64,000 bases of DNA from assembly GCA_013399855.1 (NCBI GenBank), contig VXAY01004341.1:127639-191638 (forward strand), in the 5' to 3' direction. The notes beneath the pieces were generated by a model. The model was not told the origin of the DNA, made no database searches, and saw nothing but the letters and a program-made list of their open reading frames with translations. This stretch comes from Oxyruncus cristatus. Taxonomy: Eukaryota; Chordata; Aves; Passeriformes; Cotingidae. Numbering within the stretch: position 1 is the stretch's first letter; every line of letters begins with the position of its first letter. Shown here piece by piece: positions 37,101 through 52,100 of the stretch. Made by a program: the position numbers and the translations under genes.

Positions 37101-40100
37101 AATTCCGTTTTTAAGAATGTTTCAGCTGGGAATGTTACACAGTAGGGATGGAAAAATGAAGTGCCCACCCTTCCAAACTACACGTGGAATCACAGCGTGG
37201 TTTGGGTTGGAAGGGACCTTAAAGACCATCTCGTTCCATGACATGGGTTGTTCCATGAGCCATGGCAGGGACACCTTCCACCAGCCCAGGCTGCTCCAAC
37301 CTGGCCTCGGACACTTCCAGGGATCCAGGGGCAGCCACAGCTTCTCTGCCCAACCTGGGCCAGGGCCTCCCCATCCTCCCAGCCAGCAATTCCTTCCCAA
37401 TCTCCCATCTCTCCCTGCCCTCTGGCACTGGGAAGCCATTCCCTGTGTGCTGTCCCTCCCTGCCTTGTCCCCAGTCCCTCTGCACCTCTCCTGGAGCCCC
37501 TTCAGGCCCTGCAAGGGGCTCTCAGCTCTCCCTGGAACCTTCTTTTCTCCAGGGGAACCCCCCCAGCTCTCCCAGCCTGGCTCCAGAGCAGAGGGGCTCC
37601 AGCCCTGGCAGCAGCTCCAGGGCCTTCTCTGGGCTGGCTCCAGGTTTTTTTCTCCCTCGGCAGTTCCTCTTTAATTGGGGGGTTTTACTGCCTGTGCTCC
37701 CTGTTCCGGGCGAGTGTAAATATCTCCGAAATGAGCCTTTGACATTCAGGCAGTTTAATGGAGCGGTTTTAGAGCAACAAATTTGCTGGAGGTTTCTCTG
37801 TAACGCACCAGAAATGCTTTTAGTGCAGTGTTAGTGGAAATAATTTAATTCTGGAGGATTTCTTTGCCAGGTTTATTTTCAAAGCGTTGCTCACGCGAGC
37901 GAACGTTTATCGGAGAGATCCTGGAATAGCCATAAATGTAAATGGAAATTAGTTTTTGGCTGAGCTAATCCAGTTCCATGCTTTGTGAAGAGCTAATAAA
38001 TACCTTCCAAGTGCAAGCAAAGGTTGACATCCTGAATTTTATATTTGATTTTTTTATTCCCTGCGAGTTGGACTCGCAGAGAACGTGGAATTTCTTCCTT
38101 GAGCCCAGCACAGCTCAGACATTGATCTTTAATCGTTGCTGTTATCAGCACAGGTTGTGTTTTCTGATATTTTAGTGGCTGGGAATAAATAAAACTAACC
38201 AAAAAAAAAACAAAAACAACAAAAAAAAATCTGAAAAGTATTGAAACGTGTTTTCTTTTTTAGGTGTGAAGTCGAAAACAGATATCAGGGAAATCCACTC
38301 AAAGGAACGTGTTACTGTGAGTACCCCTGGGATTGTGTTTGCAGATAAAAAATGTGCTTGAAGTTTAAAATACCTCGTTTAAAACTCGTTTTAGTTGCCT
38401 CAGCATGTGTTTAAAATATGGGGGATTAAGGGAAGGACTGAAAAACAGCTCGAAAAAACTTAATTTTTTTTCTGAAAAGTATTGTTTAAAGAGAATGAAA
38501 ATGCTTCCCTTGATAAGGTCTGATCGTTTGAACGAAGTTTTGGATGTTTTTCACATGACTGGGATGAAATTTGGTCTTTTGGAGAACACTCTAAAATATA
38601 TTCCTAATAGGTAAGACCAGGAGAATTTTTAAAAGTGCAAAATGCTATTTATTCTCAATTCTGGTCCTCGTTAAAACGGGCCTCAGAACTGCCACGTTTC
38701 CTCGGAATCGAACAGTTGGATTCCCGTGCAGTTCCAGGAGATCCTGTGCCAAGACTCGGATTACTTGATGGAAACTCTCCAGGTTGTGTTTGCAAATATT
38801 AGCAATCAGCAGCCTGGCAGGGCTGGAGAGATGGAATCTGGAATTCCATGAAGTCCCGAGCGGGGGGTTTGTGTGGCACGGGAACGATCAACCTGCTGGT
38901 TTTTGGCTAATTCGGCTTCTGCTCGTGGGGCCAAACGAGGCCACTGGTGGCTCCTCGTGACAGTCTCTGTGCAAGGATGACCAGATTCATTGCAGGGGTG
39001 GTAAAAATGGGCAAAAAACCAGGGAAAAGGCAGAACATTCCGACTCTTGCAGGAAGAATCTTGTGCTGTAGGGCTCCAGTCTTGCTTGGTTTCATTCCTT
39101 CAAGATCTCAGACATCAGGCTGTCTGGCTTTCTCTGTCCACAAGGGATCTCCAGGGGGCAATGAGAGAAAAAGAGCACCTGGTGTGTAATTTCCTATTCC
39201 TCAGTACTTGGAATGTTCCTGCACGGCTTCAGGAATATGGACAGGCCAGAATAGGGTGTTCAGGTCGTAATAAGTATCAATACAAATGAGGATGCTGAGA
39301 CCGGTGGATGCATCCCCAAAACTGGCTGTTGAGCATCCCCCAGCCCGAGCAAACATGAGCATGGAAGGACATCCAGGCAGACCAGAACCTGCTCCTGGAA
39401 TGCCTGGGTGGGATGTATTCCAGACAAGATGGGAGCTGAGTCCATCAACAACCAGCTGCTCTGTGAAAATCCTCCCAGTAAAGTGCACAGAAACTTGTCA
39501 CGGGGGGGAACTTTGCCCCCTCCCAAGTGGGAATTGCACATCTCTTTAATTTCCCTGCTATTCCTTTAGATCATGGAGGTGTTGCCGGCTGGAAAAGTCA
39601 ATGTTTTTTGCGATGTTTAGGTATGAACATCAGCATTTTACAATATTTCAGTGGTTTTTACAGTATTTAGGCGTGAGCTTCCATTTAGACCAGCTGCTCT
39701 CTGGCAAATCTGAGCCGCCTCTTTCTCCCTTTAGGCTCAGCTTAGGGGTTTTTGTCCCTTGTGTGGGATCATACCTAGGCTATGGGGGGGCCTTTCCTAA
39801 CAGTGTGGTGGCTCCTGGTTGTCCAGAAATCCCTTCAGCGACATCATGCCTTGCTCTGCTGACGTTGCTTTGTTCCAGGAGGTGGGATAACTGTGTCCCT
39901 GTGTTCCTTTACAGATACTCTTCTCATCGACTATCAGTTCACCTTCAGCCTGTCCCAGGAGGACGATCGTTATTACACTGCAATCAACTTCGTGGCCACA
40001 CCCGAAGAGGTACATTCTCCACTCCCCCTTTCAGCTCCGTCCCTCGGGTGTCCTCTGGTCTCCTCTCGGCCCTGGAGGCCGTGAGTTGCTGCAGCTCTGG

Positions 40101-43100
40101 GGGTCTCCAGGCGCAGGCTGCTCATGTGGAAGGTGTTTCCACCCCCACGGAGCAACCTGCGCTTTGGGACCTTGCCTTGGCTGTGCAGTCCCAAATTTTC
40201 GTGGGAAAATTGCATAAGGATCCACAGTTCATTCTTTCCGGTTGTCTGAACGGCCTTTGAGCCACTCAGGTTTTATGGAATCATGGAATGGTTTGGGTTG
40301 GAAGGGACTTTGAAGGCCATCTTGTTGCCACGGGCAGGGACACTTTCCACTATCCCAGGGTGCTCCACCCTGGCCTCAAACACTTCCAGGGATCCAGGGG
40401 CAGCCACAGCTTCTCTGCCCAACCTGCGCCAGGGCCTCCCCATCCTCCCAGCCAGCAATTCCTTCCCAATCTCCCATCTCTCCCTGCTCTCTGGCAGTGG
40501 GAAGCCATTCCCTGTGTGCTGTCCCTCCCTGCCTTGTCCCCAGTCCCTCTGCAGCTCTCCTGGAGCCTCTTTAGGCCCTGCAAGGGGCTCTCAGCTCTGC
40601 CTGGAGCCTTCTCTTCTCCAGGGGAACCCCCCCAGCTCTCCCAGCCTGGCTCCAGAGCTGACATGTTTCGCTTGTTTTCACCCCAGATCTTGTATTTCAG
40701 TTCTTCCTGGGGCATTCTTTGCACTTGTTTTATTCTTTCTTATGTTTTCCCTGGACAGGAGAATACTCCTTTCAGCAAATACAGTGTTCAGTTTTTTTGC
40801 TCGATGTGTTTTCTTCAGGCAAATAACAAATTCCAAGATAATTTTTTTTGTAACAAAGATCTGTCAGGGAACTGTGCAGTGCAACTGCTCATCCTAAAAA
40901 TGGGCGTTTCTTTTTGTGTTTCCTTCCCGCAGCAAAACAGAGACCTGGACATGTTCATCAATGCATCCAAAAACTTCAACCTCAACATTACCTGGTCCAC
41001 CAGTTTTGCAGGTAAAATGAGCCTGATCTGAGCTCCTTGACAGCTTGTTTCAGTTATCAGTTTCTGACAAATGCAGATTTAATTGGGAAAACATTGTGTT
41101 TTTCAACCTCTGTACTTGATATATAATGTTCTTAAACGCTGGGCCTGAAGGGGGAGGTGAAAGGTTTAAAAACACCATGTTTTCCATGTTAGCAGTGCAT
41201 TTTGGAAACACCAAAAGGTGCAAATATGATTTTTAATAACGCAGCATTTTGGCGCACGGTGATTTTGATACTGCAGTGCAGCTGAAAGGAATAATTTCCG
41301 AAGGAAGAGTTAATTTTTTACCATTAGAATTCAGGCCGGTTTGCCCTTTTGTTTGTCATTTTAAATACGCGTCAAAACTCCTTTTTTCTTGCTGCTTCCC
41401 GAACCAGCTGGCACACAGGCCGGGGAGGAAATCCCAGTTGTTTCCAGAACCAACATCAAAGAGTACAAGGACAGTTTCTCCAACGAGAAGTTCGATTTCC
41501 GCAACAACCCCAACATCACGTTCTTTGTGTACGTCAGCAACTTCACCTGGCCCATAAAAATCCAGGTAGGAGCTGGTCATTTATGTGTGATGCTTTAAAA
41601 GCGCCTTTTTGTTCGGTTGGTTTTTGGTGGCACTTCGCTGTGCTTTGAGTCGTCCAAGCTGGGCCAGGCTCGGTGTAATCCCACAGCGGACACAGTGGGA
41701 TGTTGTGGATAAGAGGGAAGAGGGTCCGGAAATGTTCTGGGAAATAAAGTGAGGTGCTGAGTTCTTAACAGGCTTAACGAGGTGAATGTGGAGATACTGA
41801 TGTGGAATGGAAAGAGGGATGAAGTTAAGAACCAAACCTGGGATGAGGAGACAGAGGAAAAGCAAATATCAGCTGCTTGTGTGCTCGGAGTGATGTGGGG
41901 CTTCTTTGAAGGACAAAAATCCTTCTAGGACTGGGACAGAGATCATGGAATGGTTTGGGATGGAAGGGACCTTAAAGACCGCCTAGGGCCACCCCCTTCT
42001 ACTAACCCAGGTTGCTTCAAGCCCCGTCCAACTTTGAACACCTCCAGGGATGGGGAATCCACAGAGCTCAAATAAGGCCTGGCATATTTGAATTCCTATT
42101 TAAGAAGTTTGGTCAAATATGGGAACCCGAATTCTTCCAGCTTCACCCTTGTTATGATGTGAAAGCTGAGACTTCACGTTGAAGTTCTTGGTGGTCCTGA
42201 CATTCAGTCCCACAAACTCACACTCCCTGATAATATTGAGCCAGGGCATGAGACTCACCTGGAAAAAAAACCCTCCTTGAGCTATAATGACATTTTTCAA
42301 GGTATTCCCTTAATTTTTAAAAATATATTAGGAATACTTGTGAAACTTCTGCATCACCTTCTGGTAAAGACAGAGGGGTTTAAGTGTTCAGGAAACTTTG
42401 TGTTGCTGATGGCAGGCTGTGGGTTTGATAGGCTGCCTTTGGACTGCTTTTGGCTTCTTTTTAATGCCATTTACAGTTTTGATGATCATCTTCCAACTGG
42501 AGAGTTTTTACCTTACAAATTGTTGAAGTCTTAGTTTATTTTCAAGTCCCGATTTTTCAGATGTGGAGGAAGTTGGCAAGGGCTGCAGGGTCAAACCTTG
42601 GTGTGATTGGATACTCAAGAAGCAAGTATTAAACCTCATTTTCGTTGAAAAACTCTTGTAGTAGGGGAAGTAACACCTGTGTATAAAGATTAGCACTTGT
42701 GTGGTGATTTATTTCAATATTTGAGCTTCTCTTTTATCAAATTCACATCGCAGACATCAGGAAAAAAATGATCATATTTTATTTATCTCACAGGTTATTT
42801 TGACTGATAGTTGATTTTCCACAACCAGTGCTGGACTGAATCTTATCCTGATTTATTACTTTGCTATTTCTTGCTGCAGAACTGTGTGTTAGGACTTTGC
42901 TGTGTCCCGTCCCTAAAGCGCTCCTGAGTTTACTCCAGTCTCCATCCACCTGCACCGACAGGGAATTTCTGGCTTTTCCTGTGCCAGTGTTGTCACTGAG
43001 CTTGAATGTCCCCTCCACCTCCTCATTTGGCAGCTCAGACTCCTGCTTTCCCTGGATGAATGTGGACAGGTCATATCCTCTCAAAACCTTCTGTGTTTGT

Positions 43101-46100
43101 TGGCTTAAGCTGGACAAACCCTCCTGGTCTTTTCCTGTGGATCGGGTTATTCAGGTTCAGTTGCCTCCTTTGTTTTCCCTTTGTGCTTCCAGGTATTTGT
43201 GTCATTTGTACAGTTTTGGTCATGGGGATCAGGATCTGATCAAGGCCAACCTGGCCTTGGACACTTCCAGGGATCCAGGGGCAGCCACAGCTTCTCTGGG
43301 CAACCCGTGCCAGGGCTTCCCCCCCCTCCCAGCCAGCAATTCCTTCCCAATCTCCCATCTCTCCCTGCCCTCTGGCACTGGGAAGCCATTCCCTGTGTGC
43401 TGTCCCTCCCTGCCTTGTCCCCAGTCCCTCTGCAGCTCTCCTGGACCCCCTTTAGGCCCTGCAAGGGGCTCTCAGCTCTCCCTGGAGCCTTCTCTTCTCC
43501 AGGGGAACCCCCCCAGCTCTCCCAGCCTGGCTTCAGAGCAGAGGGGCTCCAGCCCTGGCAGCAGCTCCGGGGCCTCCTCTGGACTCTCTGAGAACATGAA
43601 CACATTCAAATGCCATCCTTGAACTACCTTCTGTCCTCTTCAAACCACTGTGATTCTTGAAATCATCTTCACCATCTTCGTGTCACGCAGGAATTCCCAG
43701 TGTATTGGTATCCATAACGAAGTTGGGATTAGCTCAGCTGCACTTCTTAGGTCTATACAATAAATAATTCTTCCAGGCAGGAAATAGTGGACTGAAATAG
43801 CACAGGTGACTGTTGGCACCTCCAGTGCTTTGTTTGCACCTCATTCCAGTTTTTTCATTCACTCATTAAGTTCTTTCATTCAAAATTCTCCTTTTCATTC
43901 AAAATTCTCCTTGAAACTTTGTGTACTCCTGAGGTCTTGGCAGGATTTATTTAGATTCTCCCTCCTCCTCTAAATAAAATAAAAAAGTTTGAAATGTTCC
44001 ACACATCCATGCTCAGCTGCTGGACTGCTTTAACAGCCTCATTCCAGAGGGGATATTGTTACATGTGCCATTTTTTCTGGAGGTGGGATGGGGGCTGTCT
44101 GTTTTCCCTGGATGAGAACACATCAAAACATTGGAGTTCTGTCTCCACCTTGGGTTGTCTCTCTTACAACCTCAACCCCGGGACACAGTTTGCCTTCCAC
44201 CCATGTTCACGTCCTTATTCCACTCATAATTTAGTGTTAAGCTTGGTTTTATCAAGCTCTCCTTACAGGATCTCTTCCCTTCCCCTCCTGATCTCCTTTC
44301 CTTGGATACCTGAAACGTCTCCTGCCCTTTTGTTTTCATTTGCTGAACTCTGGCACAGCTTCACTCCTGGCACTTCTTACTTTATCTCCCTGCTCCTTGC
44401 TGGCTTTGAAGACACTGCTAATGAATCCTTTCCTGTCCGTAATACTCAGATCCTTTAACTGATCCTGATGTCCTTTTTGAGGTTAGTTCTGAGGATGCAG
44501 CTTTCAAACAGCTTTGCATCTCTGACCTGAGAGAAAGGCTCGGATGGCAGCTTTCCCATCCCTCATCTCCTCAGCCCACTTCATTTTACTGTTTGATTTA
44601 ATTTCTCGCAGTTAAAGAGTGAACTTGGATTCTCTTACAACACTTAACCTCTTTTTCATCCCTAATTTGATAGGAATGTGCTTGTGTGCACTCAATCCAA
44701 GGTAATGTTTTATCACCAGCTCTTCTTAATGCCTTTGTTACTTGCCAAAACAAAGCCTAAAATAGCATCAGCTCTTACTCACTGAGACTTCTTCACCCTT
44801 TTTTGTGGAGCCTGGCAGTGATAGCACATCCAGGAATGTGTGGTCCTTAGGATTTCTCTTCACTTCCCAGCTAAAAAACAGGACTCACTGCGTCCTTCCA
44901 GGTCTTGTGCAATATTCCGTGGTGGACTGAACTTCCCTGAGTTCCGATCTCTCTGTTCCCACCTGTCCTTTCCGTGCCTCTTCCTTAGGTGCTTTCCCTA
45001 TTTTTTTCATTTTTGAGAAGTCTTGGCTCTCCAGAGTTTCTCTTCAGTATGAGAAAAAAGGAGATAAATCATGGGATGGATTTTTTGGGACAAAGATGTT
45101 TTGGGGAAGTGCCCAGAGAAGCTGTGGCTGCTCCATCTCCCTTGAGTTGTCCAAGCAACCCAGTCTAGTGGGAGGCGTCCGTGCCCATGGCAAGAGGTTG
45201 GAATTAGGTGACCTTTAAGGTCCCTTCCAACCTAAACCATTCTGTGATTCCGTGATTTTAAGACTTCCCAGCACTCAGTCCTTGACTCATCCCATGCTCT
45301 GTTCCTCTCAGGAATTGTTTTGACTCAGATCTTTCCCATATTCCATCTCTCGTTTCTTTTTCCAAGCTGTTCATCCCTTATTTATTTCCCTGCAGAAAAC
45401 TCCTGGTGCCGTGGGGTTCAGCCCTTCAGGGCCAAGCGGCTCCTTAATTAAAGCAGGATACAAACTGTTCCCTGATCTCCCAGCCTGACTCCTTCAGTTT
45501 TCCTCACTGCAACTCCACTGTTAAACTTCCTCTCCCCTACAGAACATGTTTCAATAACCCTTGGGAAAGCAGAGTGGTTTTAATAGCAGGAATGTGATGA
45601 AATCTGGGAAACTCTGCTCCTACCAGGCTGCTGGGAACGATTCTGTCTCGGCTCACACGTGTGTTTGGGTTGTTCCTGGCCAGGGCAAAATGTCCAAATC
45701 ATGATTTTTTTTTTTAATTATTATTTTTTGTTTCTTTTTTTTTTGCATATATTAGTAACCAGTCATTTTACACACACTCGTTTCTCCTGGCTTATTTTGA
45801 ATTTCAGTACAACGAATGTATTTAAACATGAGTTTTTTATGTCTGGACAAAGTCTTGCTGAGTAAAACTTCAGAGATGTGGTTTTTACTGCAAAAACAAC
45901 AAAAAAAAATCCTACAATCCACATTATGGTGTTTTTTTTTTTTTTAAATAGTAGAAACCTTATCCTGGAGTCCTTGATTGAAATCTGCCTCCCTTTCCCT
46001 CTCCTTGCCTGTTAAAATCTGCACTTGGAAAGTATAAATGCTCTTTTGTGTCAGAGACGTGTCCCTGCCAATGCTCAATTCTGGCTCTTCCCCCCACCAC

Positions 46101-49100
46101 CCCTTCTTGCTCCACCTCTTTTCCAAACCGCCTCAGTTCAGTCCTTTTTTCAAGTGTTTCGGTTTAGGATGTCTGTCCCTGCCTGTTCAGTGACTTGAAA
46201 TGATTATTTAGTGGAAGAACTAAAGCAGCAAAATGCAGAAAGGCTTCAAAAAGCAGCAATGCTCCTCCTAAGGAAGGAATTCACTGGGAGCCTTACCTTG
46301 CCAAGCTTTCCTGCAAATCCAGGTAAGGTCTTGTCCCAGCAGCTGGATATGCCCTTTCTTTGCTTTGTGTGGCTCCTCTGCTACAAACTTTGGCCACACT
46401 GAATTCCTGAGTGTTCAGCAAACATTCCTTATCTTCCCCCAAACCAGGAGTGCACCCTTTGGAGAAGGACGTCAGTGGGTGTTGAAGGGTTGGTGTTTTC
46501 CTCTAGTCATTTCAATGTCATGGGATTTCCCCCCCCCTCACCATTTTTTAATTTGTTTTCTTAATCTTCCTCAAGTGAGTTTGCTTTGTTGCTCTTTCCA
46601 AATTTAACTCTCATGGGCTATAAGTGAGCCCAGTAAGAAGCAAAGAAATCCAGTGCAACAGTTTTCGGTGCAACCCTCATGGGTTTCAGTCCAGGCAAAA
46701 CTCCCTGTGAGGTGAGCACTGTGGGTTCTGGAGCTGACAAGTGGTTCATGGTGAGAATTTAAAAGCTCTCTCTGATACCTGTGCAAATGGCAGCACTTTT
46801 ATCACTCTTTAAACTGTTGTTTTTTGGTTTTTTTTAACCTGGAGCAGGTTCCAGTGAGTGAGTCCCTCCCACGAGTGCACAGGGGTGGAATTAGAGCTGC
46901 TGATACAGCAAATCCACCCCGTTTTTAATGACTCTGAGCTTTCTGCTCTGTTACAATCTACTGCTGCTGGTGTTCGCTACCACTCACTGAACAGAAATCG
47001 CTGTTCTTGTCTTGTTTCATACCCAAACTATTGTTTATATTCATTAACATTCTGTCCCATTCGATTTTAGATCTGGGTTTTTTTCCCTCTCCCAGATTCA
47101 CATCCTTGAAGCCTCTCGCATCGATCTCTACGTTCTGGGAATATATCTAAGACATTTTAGGAGCTGATTTAAGGCAAACCCAGTTTGTAATTGTGTCATT
47201 AACTGGCAATTGCCTCCTGTCTTTCCTTCGTGTTGCTTGAAGTATTTTGATTTGAAAAGTTAATTACCAACCAAATGCTTCAAGGAACAAAACAAAAGAG
47301 CCGAAGGAACTTTGCAGCCTCTCGCATACAGAATATTCCACTTGAAAAATATTGGTAGGGATTCACTGTAGGTTATTTTCTTGGCAATTCAGCATCTTGT
47401 TGGGCTTCAAAGAAGCACCACAGTGACCACAAGGCATTGCTGCACCTGCAGTGGTGGAGGCTGGAGCAGCATCCACAGCTCCCACTGGCTGAGGAGGATT
47501 TTGGGAACCACTGGGAAACGTCCAAATCACTGAAACTGTTACCTTCCACTCTGATTTCATAAAGGCTGTGGTGGAAAAATAGATAAAATTGCCTCTGCTG
47601 TCCCCAGTTTTAGCTTTTCCTACTTCTTTCTGGCTTCTTCCAGTTGGTTTCTTTTTGGGGAGGTGGATCTATACGGTCTCCTTTAAATCTTTATGCCTTT
47701 CACAGAACAAACAGGGATGGAAGGGACCTTAAAAAATCCATCTGTGGATTGCTTAATTCCGTCACATCATGTGTTGTCATAAGTATTTTCTCTATTTCCA
47801 GAAGTGTTGTTTACCCTGATGGGAAAATGTTGGTTCACCCCCTCAAAGTGTTGAATTGCTCTCTGGTTCACCCCCTAAAAAGGGAGAGTGGGGAAGCGAA
47901 AGGTGGGAACAGTTCGGCTCCTTTCAGTTGATTGCTCTTGCTGAGGAGCTGCCAAAAGTTCAACTGTGACAAATGGGAGACCTGAGAATTAAGGATTTGG
48001 CTTAAAGGTACTGTAGTTAAATAAGGATTTAGTTTGTGGTGGCTGTCCTGGGCAACTGTGTTCGGACTGGCACCGAGAATCATGGAATCACAGGATGGAT
48101 TGGGTTGGAAGGACCTGAAAGCCACGGGCAGGGACACCTTCCCCTAGCCCAGGTTGCTCCAAGCCCTGTCCAACATGACCTTGGACACTTCCAGGGATCC
48201 AGGGGCAGCCACAGCTTCTCTGCCCAACCTGGGCCAGGGCCTCCCCACCCTCCCAGCCAGCAGTTCCTTCCCAATCTCCCATCTCTCCCTGCTCTCTGGC
48301 AGTGGGAAGCCATTCCCTGTGTGCTGTCCCTCCCTGCCTTGTCCCCAGTCCCTCTCCAGCTCTCCTGGAGCCCCTTTAGGCCCTGCAAGGGGCTCTCAGC
48401 TCTCCCTGGAGCCTTCTCTTCTCCAGGGGAACCCCCCCAGCTCTCCCAGCCTGGCTCCAGAGCAGAAATCCGTGGTTGCCACAGCTCCAGCTGCACAGAT
48501 CCATAGTGTGCACCATCCCAAGGAATGTGAGATGTCAGTTGTTCACTCCAAAGCCCTTGGCTGATGTGCTCTTCAATGACCCCCTTCCTTCAGGGCCCTC
48601 CCTCTCTGCCTTCTGTACTTTTCTGACCATTTCCCTGATGTCTGCGTCCAACTTTGGAAGGAAAATGCTCGTCGTGGTGCTCTGGGGAAGAGCTGCTCTG
48701 CTGCACTGAGGAGGATTTCCCACAGATGTGGGATCTGCTCCCAGTAATCCTTTCGGATCTGAGTGCTCTGTCTGTTAAACCTGTGGCTACTGATCTTTTA
48801 TGACCTTTCTTCTCTCCTGAGCTGTTCTGAGGGAACAACCAAAGCTCTGTTGATTCCCAGGCATCAAAAGGCTTTCCCTGCCTCTCTCTGCCACCCAAGG
48901 CTTTTCCTTGGAATTGTGTTACAGTCACTAATTGGCTCCTTGGACCTGGGAAAGATTTCCCACCGGTATCCAGAGATGTGCTGGACACATTCCTGCAAAT
49001 GTCTGCAGGAGTGAATGTAGGAGGGCACGTTCCCTTCACATCTCTTTGGCTTTGCAGAGCTGGGAATAACGTTGGAAATGGGCCTTTCCCTTAAGCCAGG

Positions 49101-52100
49101 AGATATTTCCTGTGTTAATATGTCGGTAAAGCTCATTTAGAGCCACGTGCTGCTGGTGCTGGATTTTGGAGCCAGGAGGAATTAAATAGACTGGGATTCT
49201 CCCAAGGAATGGGCCTCTTTTTTCTCTTAGCTGAACGTGGCTATTTGTGTGGAAAATAGTAGCCAGTATCTTCCAAAGTGCCAGGAATTACATTCCTAAG
49301 AAGACTCCCAATCAGACAGAGCTCTTGCTCTGATCTTTATCATCATTTGTTTTAATGTTTTAGTCATTTTTTCCATCACTCTCTTGTCCTGCAGATACTG
49401 AAACCTTCCCAAATTCTCATTTTTCAGAGGAAAGCTCCTTCATTAAAGCAGTTTTGGGTTGAATTTCTTCTTCTGATGCTCTTCCCCGAGATCTTGCTAT
49501 TTTTATTGGCACCTAAAACAGGTGCTCTACATTAGCAAGGATCTTAATACCAGTTTCAGTTAAGCTTTAATTTGACTTGCCATTCCATGTTTAATGTGGT
49601 TCAGGAAGCTTTTGCTTTCTTGCAGAGCTAAATGATGGATGACACTTGGCTACAGCCAAGGAAAGCTTTGGGATACCCTCAGCTCCTGCCAGGGGAGGGA
49701 GATGGTCACCCCAAAACAGAGCTGGAGGGATAGCTGGTCCCACACTTCCAGCTTCCTTGGATTTGAGGCTCTCAGCCTCTTTAAGGTGATTTAAGGAGTA
49801 TTTCCAGCAGTGATGCTCTCCAGGGTTCCCTTTTGAGTTTTGCAAGGTTTTGATAATCCATGGAATAAGATGGAGCCAAAGAACCATCCCCCCCCCCCGT
49901 TAAAAAACAGGGCCTGAACTGGCCCTTAATTCCCTGATTCCTCTTTGGAGGAGGCATTTGGTGTTTGATACCGGGCATAAATATCCCTGAGGACATGGCC
50001 CACGGAGGTTTCCAGCCTTTCCCTAAATTAATACCATTCTCTAATTGGAGGCTCGTGGAGTGAGAGCTCTCAAGGAGAGGGCGAAGGCAGAGAAAAAGCG
50101 TCTTTGTTGTTGGCCAAAGAGAATAAAATGCATTCAGACAGGTAGTGATTGCTTTGATAAAATAATTCTGGAGGCCTGAAATCATCCTGAGGGGGGTGAT
50201 CCTGCCAGCTCTCCTGCCAGGTCCTCCCTGTGCCTCGTGCATCCTTAACGAGGCCGAGACGTAGGTGCGGAGATGAGATCACCCTCAGCTCTCGGGGACC
50301 CTCCTGTTCCAAAGGTATTCCTTTTTCCGTTGCTCCTGGAAGCACCAGAATGCCAGGAGTTGTTTGCTAATGATGTCCCTTGCCTTTCTCCAGCCCTTCG
50401 GCAGGTGCTGTCGGAGCCTCTCCCTGCCCCTCTCTCGCCTCGTGTGAGGGGCTTCGCTCGAAACCCGACGACGAGACGTAAATCACTTTGTTGATCTGAT
50501 GAAATCTGCTGTGGAATGTAATTACTTGTGGAGACGTGCAATTACATGCTGATTTTTTGTTTTCGGAGCAGCCACGCTGACATCTTCTGCTGGGGGAAGG
50601 GGGGATGGGAAGATTTAAAACAGACCCGTTCAATGGGCCTTTAAAACATGAAACGGCTGCTTGTGTTTCATCCGCTGCCGCCGCCTTGTTTTTGGCACCA
50701 ACCACTGACATTTTTCTCCTTTCAGAAGTTGCTCCCTCTCAGGTTTAAGTCGTATTTTTGTTTAGCAGGTTCTTAAATGCTCAGAAAGGAGGGTTTCTCT
50801 CAAAGACACTTAACCCTTGCCTGGATGTGGTGCAGCCTCAGACCCTTTTACTGCAGGTCGTGGCTTCAGAACCCCCCTAAAATCGCTCACACCAAACTTC
50901 CCCCAGGTGTTGTGTGTTGGGGGGGGAGATTTTTATCATGGACTCATGGAATGATTTGGGTTGGAAGGGAGATGAAGGATCATCTCATTCCACCTCCTGC
51001 CATGGGCAGGGACACCTTCCACCAGCCCAGGTTGCTCCAACCGGGCCTCGGACACTTCCAGGGATCCAGGGATAGCCACAGCTTCTCTGCCCAACCTGGG
51101 CCAGGGCCTCCCCACCCTCCCAGCCAGCAATTCCTTCCCAATCTCCCATCTCTCCCTGCCCTCTGGCACTGGGAAGCCATTCCCTGTGTGCTGTCCCTCC
51201 CTGCCTTGTCCCCAGTCCCTCTGCAGCTCTCCTGGAGCCCCTTTAGGCCCTGCAAGGGGCAACCATTGAAGCCTTGGGGTTTTACATCCACAGCTTGGGA
51301 TGAACAGTGGTGACTCACATACCCATTGTGAGGTTTATTGGAATATTTTCATACAACATTGGAAGTCTGGTCATGTGGCTGCTGCAAAACTTTAGCTGCA
51401 TAAATAAGGAAAAAGTTCCAGGAGAGCAGAGACCCAGCCCGAGATCCAGATTTAACAATACCACCAGGATTTCTTAGGATGTGTTTCTTCCAGCTCTGAC
51501 AGTAAGACATTCCTTTACTTTAAAGGAAGCTGATTTTTTTGTTGGTTTTGTGTGGTTTTTTTCCCTCCCCCCTGTTAAAATGCAGGGCTGGAAAACAATA
51601 TCTTAAAAAAAAAAAAAAAAGGCAGAATTAATTTTCTATAGAGGCAAAGTCCGAATTAGGCATTAATTTCTCCTGGGTGAGGCAGAGGCTGGTTGCTTGA
51701 AGTTGCTGTGCTGAATAACTCCTGAAAACACCAGAACCCACTGTGGAATGGGAATGTAAACCTGAAATTCAAATATATTGCAGAAAACGAACCCTGTTGA
51801 GCCATTGCAGGGGAGCTTTTATGGCCACCAAAGAGTGAGCTGCATTTCTTTGTGCAAAAGCTTATTTAAAGAGTCGAAGAACAGTGAGCAGAGTTAATGA
51901 AGAGGAGAAAAGTGTGTTGGCAATAAAGTCAAAGAAGCCACAGGCTCGAATGTGACAGTAGATCCAGCCTGGCTGAACCACGAGGGAAAAACAGATCCAG
52001 GACTAACAGAGGGTGACAAATCCAAAAGCCTGTGGCTTGTTCAGCTCCCAGACACGGAGACAGAGCCTCCAGCACTACCTCAGCTGGCTCTGCAGGGCTG

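Larger units (their letters stand above)
36298..38263 (+). other. intron 17 (1966 bp)
   Basis: GTGAGT to TTTTAG. The first third is a 21-bp minisatellite (36340-36980), followed by a minus-strand CR1 (37190-37630). A-rich runs lie around 38200-38229. Confidence 0.85.

Noticed and set aside
36125..37145. Open frames of about 277 codons on both strands
   Set aside because: They are translations of the 21-bp minisatellite; the plus-strand frame starts after the exon 17 donor, and the minus-strand one covers the exon antisense.
43600..45095. Pyrimidine-rich stretch that might be an old minus-strand transposon or gene
   Set aside because: Its reverse complement has no sustained open frame or motif I can name, so it is left unassigned.
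51935..52038. 12-bp perfect inverted repeat (AAGCCACAGGCT / AGCCTGTGGCTT)
   Set aside because: The arms are 80 bp apart and do not extend; one such pair is expected by chance in a window this size.
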